From: Candidatus Aminicenantota bacterium
GTDB lineage: Bacteria; Acidobacteriota; Aminicenantia; Aminicenantales; Aminicenantaceae
Length of the DNA stretch: 28,150 bases
Assembly: GCA_030633795.1 (NCBI GenBank)
Contig: DAOWCB010000001.1
Span: 1 to 28,150, forward strand
Reading direction: 5' to 3'
The position numbers and the translations under genes are program-made. Numbering within the stretch: the stretch's first letter is position 1; each line of letters begins with the position of its first letter. Shown one piece after another: positions 23,986 through 28,150 of the stretch. The notes beneath the pieces were generated by a model, which did not search any database, was not told where the DNA came from, and saw nothing but the letters and a program-made list of their open reading frames with translations.

Positions 23986-24519
23986 ATGTCTGAATGGACG
24001 ATTGAAGGGAGAAAGCTGAAACTTGTAGAGGGCAACATCGTTGCTCTCCATGTTGATGCCATCGTCAATGCCGCCAACAAATCCTTGATACTAGGTGGAG
24101 GTGTCGCTGGTGCTATCCGTAATTTTGGGGGACCCTCGATCCAGGAAGAATGCAATGCCATCGGCCCTATAGAAGTGGGGGAAGCTATCATAACGGGTGC
24201 AGGAAACCTTAACACCGATTACGTGATTCATGCGGCTGGGCCCGTCTACGGAGAGGGTGATGAAGATATCAAGCTAGCGAATGCCACATTGAATAGTCTC
24301 AAAATTGCCCAAAAAAAGAAAATCCAGAAAATCGCTTTCCCAGCCATAAGCACAGGTATTTTTCATTTCCCGATCAAAAGATGCGCCGAGATCATGATGA
24401 AAGTAACCATGGATTTCCTTAGGAAAAACAAACATCCGGAGGAGATCATTCTGTGTTTATATGGGGAAAGAGCATACTCGATATTTCAAGGGACATTCGA
24501 AAGGATGACCGGACAGTAA
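23986..24519 (+). CDS. Macrodomain protein (ADP-ribose / O-acetyl-ADP-ribose type)
   Basis: A 177-residue protein that is a single macrodomain. It has VDAIVNAAN (D24 and N31, the ADP-ribose adenine and catalytic-asparagine region), GGGVAGAIRNFGGP (37-50), VIHAAGP, and IAFPAISTGIFHFP near 120. These fit stand-alone MacroD/YmdB/AF1521-like proteins that bind ADP-ribose or remove acetyl or ADP-ribosyl groups. The start is ATG 23986 with GAGGGG just upstream; a TTG 18 bases earlier is in frame but lacks a ribosome site. It has its own promoter and converges on the zinc-permease gene with 12 bases between them. No ADP-ribosyltransferase gene is nearby, so a toxin-antitoxin pairing is not supported. 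Confidence 0.9.
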   Translation: MSEWTIEGRKLKLVEGNIVALHVDAIVNAANKSLILGGGVAGAIRNFGGPSIQEECNAIGPIEVGEAIITGAGNLNTDYVIHAAGPVYGEGDEDIKLANATLNSLKIAQKKKIQKIAFPAISTGIFHFPIKRCAEIMMKVTMDFLRKNKHPEEIILCLYGERAYSIFQGTFERMTGQ

Positions 24520-24531
24520 TGGCCTTTCCTT

Positions 24532-25335
24532 TCACCCTCGGGCGCGTCTGAACACAAAAAGGATTCCAAATGCCAAGAATGAAAGAAGGACGATACTGCC
24601 CGAAGCTGGCAAATCCAAAAGAAAAGCTAGCACTAGCCCTAAAACAACGGATGTAATGGAAATGCAAGTGGAAAGGACTATAGCCTGCTTGAAACTGGAG
24701 GCAACCTGAAGACCTGCCGCAGCAGGAATGACCACAAGGGCTGAGACCAAAAGGATCCCGACCACTTTCATCCCCAGAACCACAGTGACAGCCGTCAGCA
24801 ATGTCAGAAGGCCGTCGAGCCGGTCAACCTTGATACCGGAAGCTTTGGCTGATTCTCTATCAAAGGTCATGTACATGAGTTTATGGTAATTCACGACGAT
24901 CAACAAAACCACGACAAAGGCCAGAACAATGGAAAACACGACTTCTGAAGGTTCAATGGCTAATATTTCGCCAAAAAGATAGGAGAATAAATCCACATTG
25001 AAGCTTTGGGAGAGGGTTGCCAACAAGATCCCCAAGGCAAACCCGACGCTGGAAAAAATGGCGATGGCAGTGTCGCCATGAAGTCCAGCCTTCACTTTTA
25101 GTTTCATTATGATCCATGATGCAACCACTGCCATGAAAAGCGCTACAGCCAAAGGCATCACGTTCAAAAAAAGGCCCAGGGCAACGCCGGCAAAAGCGAC
25201 ATGAGCCAAGCCATGCCCGATCATAGCGTCTCGTCTCAAAATCAGAAAAATGCCTAAAAGGCCACAAGCAATGGCAATGAAGATCCCTGTTAAAAAGGCC
25301 CTTTGGAAAAATCCATAAAGAAATAAAGCTTCCAT
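24532..25335 (-). CDS. znuB: Metal ABC transporter permease, ZnuB-like
   Basis: A 267-residue ABC-3 family permease with about eight hydrophobic helices. The cytoplasmic-side DAMIGHGLAHVAFAGVALG (about 36-54) and KVVGILLVSALVVIPAAAGLQ late in the protein are typical of ZnuB/TroC/MntB. It forms the membrane channel for the ATPase and binding protein encoded just upstream. It starts 54 bases after the ATPase stop, and the ribosome site before ATG 25335 is weak. Zinc is the likely metal, based on the binding protein. Confidence 0.9.
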   Translation of the reverse strand: MEALFLYGFFQRAFLTGIFIAIACGLLGIFLILRRDAMIGHGLAHVAFAGVALGLFLNVMPLAVALFMAVVASWIIMKLKVKAGLHGDTAIAIFSSVGFALGILLATLSQSFNVDLFSYLFGEILAIEPSEVVFSIVLAFVVVLLIVVNYHKLMYMTFDRESAKASGIKVDRLDGLLTLLTAVTVVLGMKVVGILLVSALVVIPAAAGLQVASSFKQAIVLSTCISITSVVLGLVLAFLLDLPASGSIVLLSFLAFGILFVFRRARG

Positions 25336-25389
25336 TTCCGTTAACTCATTTCCATCTTCCTATCCCAGATTGGACAGGCAAATATTTTT

Positions 25390-26154
25390 TCAATGGTGAT
25401 GGGATACAAGATGATGGCCATCCGCCAACATTCTTTTGAACTCATCTGAACGGCAAAACTCGTCATGGCTTCCATGATAGACCAAGGTTTGATTAAGACA
25501 GGCTACCTGTGCCACGTGCTTATTTATGATCCCCACTTCATGGGTAATCAAAACGATGGTGATTCCTTCCTCTCGATTGAGTCTGTGAAGCATGTCATAA
25601 AAATGCTCCTGAGTTTTGACATCCACTCCGGTCGTTGGTTCATCCAGCATCAATATCTTCGGATGATTGGCAAGTGCTCGGGCTATGAACACACGTTGCT
25701 GTTGCCCTGCCGATAGGTTCCCGATCCTCCGGTTTTTGTATTCCTCTATCCCAACCTGTTGCAAAGCTCTGGAAATACAACTATCCTCTTCCCTTGTGCG
25801 GCGCGGGAACCGTCGTGACGATTGGATACCCATGGCGACGACTTCTTTCACAGAAACCGGAAAAAGGGAATCGATATGAGTCGCCTTTTGGGGAACATAT
25901 CCGATTGTTTTCCAATCTGCAAACTCTTCTACCGTTTTCCCCATGATTTTGACCTCTCCCAACCGTGGCTTCAGAAGGCCCAGGATGATCTTTAAAAGAG
26001 TTGTTTTTCCTGAACCGTTTGGACCGATGATAGCCAAAAAATCCTCTTGGTTGATCGGGAAACTCACATCTTTGAGGACATCCCCATAACCATAACTATA
26101 GGCAACTTTTCGTATCTCGATCAGAAGCTCTTGCTCAGTGGCAACCGAGTCCAT
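25390..26154 (-). CDS. znuC: Metal ABC transporter ATPase, ZnuC-like
   Basis: A 254-residue ABC ATPase powering metal import. It has Walker A GPNGSGKT (44-51), Q-loop GYVPQK (85-90), signature LSAGQQQR (147-154), Walker B ILMLDEP (167-173) and H-loop H205. The GIQSSRRFPRRT stretch near 109-120 is typical of the zinc/manganese subfamily. The C-terminus is histidine-rich (DGHHLVSHHH, 245-254), which could sense or bind zinc. ATG 26154 lies within the end of the znuA gene (20-base overlap), with GGAGAG about 8 bases upstream, so the two are translationally linked. Confidence 0.93.
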   Translation of the reverse strand: MDSVATEQELLIEIRKVAYSYGYGDVLKDVSFPINQEDFLAIIGPNGSGKTTLLKIILGLLKPRLGEVKIMGKTVEEFADWKTIGYVPQKATHIDSLFPVSVKEVVAMGIQSSRRFPRRTREEDSCISRALQQVGIEEYKNRRIGNLSAGQQQRVFIARALANHPKILMLDEPTTGVDVKTQEHFYDMLHRLNREEGITIVLITHEVGIINKHVAQVACLNQTLVYHGSHDEFCRSDEFKRMLADGHHLVSHHH

Positions 26155-27064
26155 TTTTTAAACTCTCCAGATTTTTTTTCATGATACTCAAAAATGTGAT
26201 GCCGGAATGATCCTGCTTCCTGGGAAGACTGGCGCCTGGATTCAAAACCAGTGTTTTTGCACCGGTCTCTTCAGCGATAACGCGGGCCAGTTTGCTGCTG
26301 ACATTGATTTCAAAAAAGATGGCTCCTATCTCCCTTTCTTTGATAAAATCGATAACATCTATGAGTTGGCGAGGAGTCGGTTTGGAATCCGGGCTTAAGC
26401 CATAAAGGGATATCTGAGACAAATTATACCGTCGGGCCAAATACCCAAAAGCTGCATGCCCTCCTAAAACGATGGTTTTTTGATCACATTGATCAAGAAC
26501 CTTCCGGTACACATCATCCAATGCATCGAGCTTCTGCTTATAGATGTCGGCATTCTCCTGGAAAACAGCCCGCCTATCGGGATCAATTTGGGAAAGAACC
26601 TCGGCAATCCTGTCGATGATCTTTTTATCATTGGTGAAGTCTAACCAAATATGCGGATCACGTATGCCATTTTTGTGTTTTTCGACTTCCTCTTCATGAC
26701 CGATCAAAAATAATCCCTTGCTTGCTTCTACCACATGGAGATTGGGATTTTTCACACTTCGAAGAATATCATCAGCCCATGGCTCTAACTCGGCTCCTAT
26801 GTAGACAAAAACATCGGCGGAAGAAAGTTTCACCAAATCACTGGGTTTGGGCTGCCAGGCGTGAATCTCGGCACCTGGTGGAAGAAGCAGTTCCACTTCA
26901 CCCCAATCCCCTACAACCGCATGAGCAAATTCTTTCAGCGGAAAAATGCTGGTCATCATTTTGATTGGGACGGTCTGTTTGCTTTGAAAGGATGAAGATA
27001 TTCCTATTCCCATAACAAAACATGCTATTGATAAAAAAAGGATGAAGATTTGTTTTTTGTTCAT
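26135..27064 (-). CDS. znuA: Zinc-type ABC transporter substrate-binding protein, ZnuA-like
   Basis: A 309-residue cluster A-I metal-binding protein with an N-terminal export signal or anchor (hydrophobic residues about 6-22, no lipobox cysteine in place). Likely metal ligands are H68 (GAEIHAW), H138 (DPHIWLD) and H203 (GGHAAFGYLARRY). A histidine at the third place is typical of zinc proteins, whereas manganese/iron types have glutamate there. At the usual fourth-ligand site (V/L-D-P) it has N275 in VLNPG, so the fourth ligand is uncertain. A short charged loop (GHEEEVEKHKNG, 122-133) stands where ZnuA has its histidine-rich loop. It is first in the znuA-znuC-znuB operon, 37 bases after the galactokinase gene; the ribosome site (CGGA) is weak. 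Confidence 0.9.
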   Translation of the reverse strand: MNKKQIFILFLSIACFVMGIGISSSFQSKQTVPIKMMTSIFPLKEFAHAVVGDWGEVELLLPPGAEIHAWQPKPSDLVKLSSADVFVYIGAELEPWADDILRSVKNPNLHVVEASKGLFLIGHEEEVEKHKNGIRDPHIWLDFTNDKKIIDRIAEVLSQIDPDRRAVFQENADIYKQKLDALDDVYRKVLDQCDQKTIVLGGHAAFGYLARRYNLSQISLYGLSPDSKPTPRQLIDVIDFIKEREIGAIFFEINVSSKLARVIAEETGAKTLVLNPGASLPRKQDHSGITFLSIMKKNLESLKNGLGCH

Positions 27065-27101
27065 ATAATCCGCTTTATTTCTATCTATTATATAAAAGGA
27101 A

Positions 27102-28150
27102 CTATGTCAATCCTTTCATTCGATACCGAATCCGCGTGCCTTCCCCGATTTCGACCTCATAACAGGCGGGTGTCACAAAGCCCCTTCGCTGAGCTTCATC
27201 GGATACCAGTTTTTTGAAAGAAAAGAGGTCTTTTTTTCGGATTAAAGCAATCCCAGAACCGCCAAACCCCGCACCCGTCAGCCTGGCACCGAGACAAAAA
27301 TGGGATTGTTTCCCACATTCATACAGAAGATCCAGCTCTGGACAGGAAACCTGATAATCATCTCTAAGGCTTTCATGGGACTGGAAAAGCAGCCGTCCCA
27401 ATTCATGAAAATTATCATCTTGGAGAGCCCTAACAGCCTTCTTGACCCTAGCATTCTCGGTCACAACATGTCTGGCTCTTTTGTAAAATGTTTCTCCCAG
27501 ATCATCTTTCTTTTCATCAAGCAATGACAGGGTGACATTTTTATAGGTTTGGACTCCGGATTCTCGTAGCTTTTCCAGCGCACCTGTAGCCTCGGCACGC
27601 CGTTTATTGTATGCAGAAGACGCTAGATCTCGAAGCATCCTGGTATCATAGACAAGAATTCCCAGTCCCTCGCCCTCAAGACGCAGCGGATAATACTCAT
27701 AGGCAAGGGTTTCACAATCCAGGAAAACAGCCTTATCCTTTTTCCCAAACACAGAAATGAATTGATCCATCAGACCACATTTCACGCCCACATAATCATT
27801 CTCTGCTGCCTGGGCCAGTTTCGCCATTTCCAAAGGAGAGAGCCCTAGCTTGAACATCGTATCGAGGGCTTTGATGATGCTCACCTCTAAGGCTGCTGAA
27901 GAGCTCAATCCTGATTCCAGAGGAATATCACCCCAGACATAAGCATCGATTCCTCGAAGGGAGGCACCCTTTTGAGCAAGTATCCAAAAAATCCCTTTGA
28001 CATAGTCGATCCAGCCTCCTTGTTTTGCATCAAAATTCTGTTTGAGTGAAAAGCTTTTCTCTTGTTTAAAGTTGTCAGCCCATATTCGGACGATTCCATC
28101 AGTTCTCTGCGATGCAAGAAATGCAACATGCATATGGATAGCGCATGGCA
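27102..28150 (-). CDS. galK: Galactokinase (N-terminus outside window)
   Basis: Phosphorylates galactose at C1 in the Leloir pathway; GHMP kinase family. The frame runs off the right edge: codons before the ATG at 28133 read PCAIH, matching the LP(M/C)AI segment of galactokinases, so that ATG is internal. The missing part, about 40-45 residues, should hold the GRVNLIGEHTDYN signature. Present are the GHMP phosphate loop PLESGLSSSAALE, the catalytic-aspartate segment KCGLMDQFISVFG, and the late GARLTGAGFGGSGIAL. Galactokinase is favoured over other GHMP sugar kinases by CGLMDQF and the following FLDCETL. It lies upstream of znuA on the same strand but has no functional link to it. Confidence 0.92.
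   Translation of the reverse strand, partial: PCAIHMHVAFLASQRTDGIVRIWADNFKQEKSFSLKQNFDAKQGGWIDYVKGIFWILAQKGASLRGIDAYVWGDIPLESGLSSSAALEVSIIKALDTMFKLGLSPLEMAKLAQAAENDYVGVKCGLMDQFISVFGKKDKAVFLDCETLAYEYYPLRLEGEGLGILVYDTRMLRDLASSAYNKRRAEATGALEKLRESGVQTYKNVTLSLLDEKKDDLGETFYKRARHVVTENARVKKAVRALQDDNFHELGRLLFQSHESLRDDYQVSCPELDLLYECGKQSHFCLGARLTGAGFGGSGIALIRKKDLFSFKKLVSDEAQRRGFVTPACYEVEIGEGTRIRYRMKGLT

Noticed and set aside
23986..24519. Macrodomain protein as an antitoxin of a DarT-like toxin pair
   Set aside because: No ADP-ribosyltransferase gene is adjacent; the gene has its own promoter and ordinary housekeeping-like neighbours.
24499..24533. Inverted repeat GAAAGGA / TCCTTTC across the macrodomain-znuB junction as a terminator
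   Set aside because: Seven pairs with a loop of about 21 bases and no T-run, mostly within coding sequence; too weak to call.
27087..27110. Promoter of znuA from TTGACA (27110-27105, minus strand) and TATAAT (27092-27087)
   Set aside because: The hexamers are good, but the spacer is only 12 bases, too short for a standard promoter. No convincing Zur-type palindrome was seen.
28131..28133. ATG at 28133 as the galactokinase start
   Set aside because: The codons before it (PCAIH) continue the conserved galactokinase N-terminal region, and the essential GEHTDYN motif would be missing.

Overview
The window is a gene-dense bacterial chromosome segment with roughly balanced base composition. It holds 24 protein-coding genes (two cut by the window edges), no rRNA or tRNA gene that I can see, no CRISPR array and no transposase. 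The mix suggests a free-living, heterotrophic, diderm-like bacterium: a secreted alpha-L-rhamnosidase, a secreted M16 peptidase pair, and bacterial-type phospholipid enzymes (PlsY, GpsA, PgpA). My guess for the lineage is an Acidobacteriota/Aminicenantota-type organism. That rests on general gene content and order, not on a marker search, so treat it as weak.

Left part (1-9000), L-rhamnose use: a class II aldolase (5' end missing) and a flavodoxin face an L-rhamnose isomerase (rhaA) and rhamnulokinase (rhaB) on the other strand. Back-to-back promoters separate rhaB from a secreted GH78 alpha-L-rhamnosidase. This converges on an NCS1-like permease that is translationally coupled to a 68-residue two-helix membrane protein. 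Inferred flow: the rhamnosidase frees L-rhamnose outside the cytoplasm, the permease may import it, RhaA and RhaB make rhamnulose 1-phosphate, and the aldolase cleaves it to DHAP and lactaldehyde.

Middle (9100-16700), housekeeping: asnS has a near-consensus promoter so close to its ATG that the mRNA should be nearly leaderless. A seven-gene block follows, rimO-pgpA-cinA-thpR-plsY-gpsA-TPR protein, in which all six junctions are 4-base stop/start overlaps. It combines ribosome modification, phospholipid synthesis, NMN deamidation and RNA end processing. Between the TPR gene and the convergent ahcY the whole intergenic space is one 122-base hairpin with no bulges. Its only non-Watson-Crick transitions are G-U pairs on the + strand, and it carries two tandem G-A mismatches. 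This is the most unusual element in the window.

Right part (16700-28150): a metK-ahcY methyl-cycle operon on the minus strand; then, on the plus strand, two M16 peptidase genes coupled by 4-base overlaps to a bifunctional formiminotransferase-cyclodeaminase. The subunit expected to be the active M16 member has HLLEN in place of the HxxEH zinc motif. A macrodomain protein with its own promoter follows, then a zinc-type ABC importer (znuA-znuC-znuB, minus strand) and the 3' part of a galactokinase gene running off the right edge.
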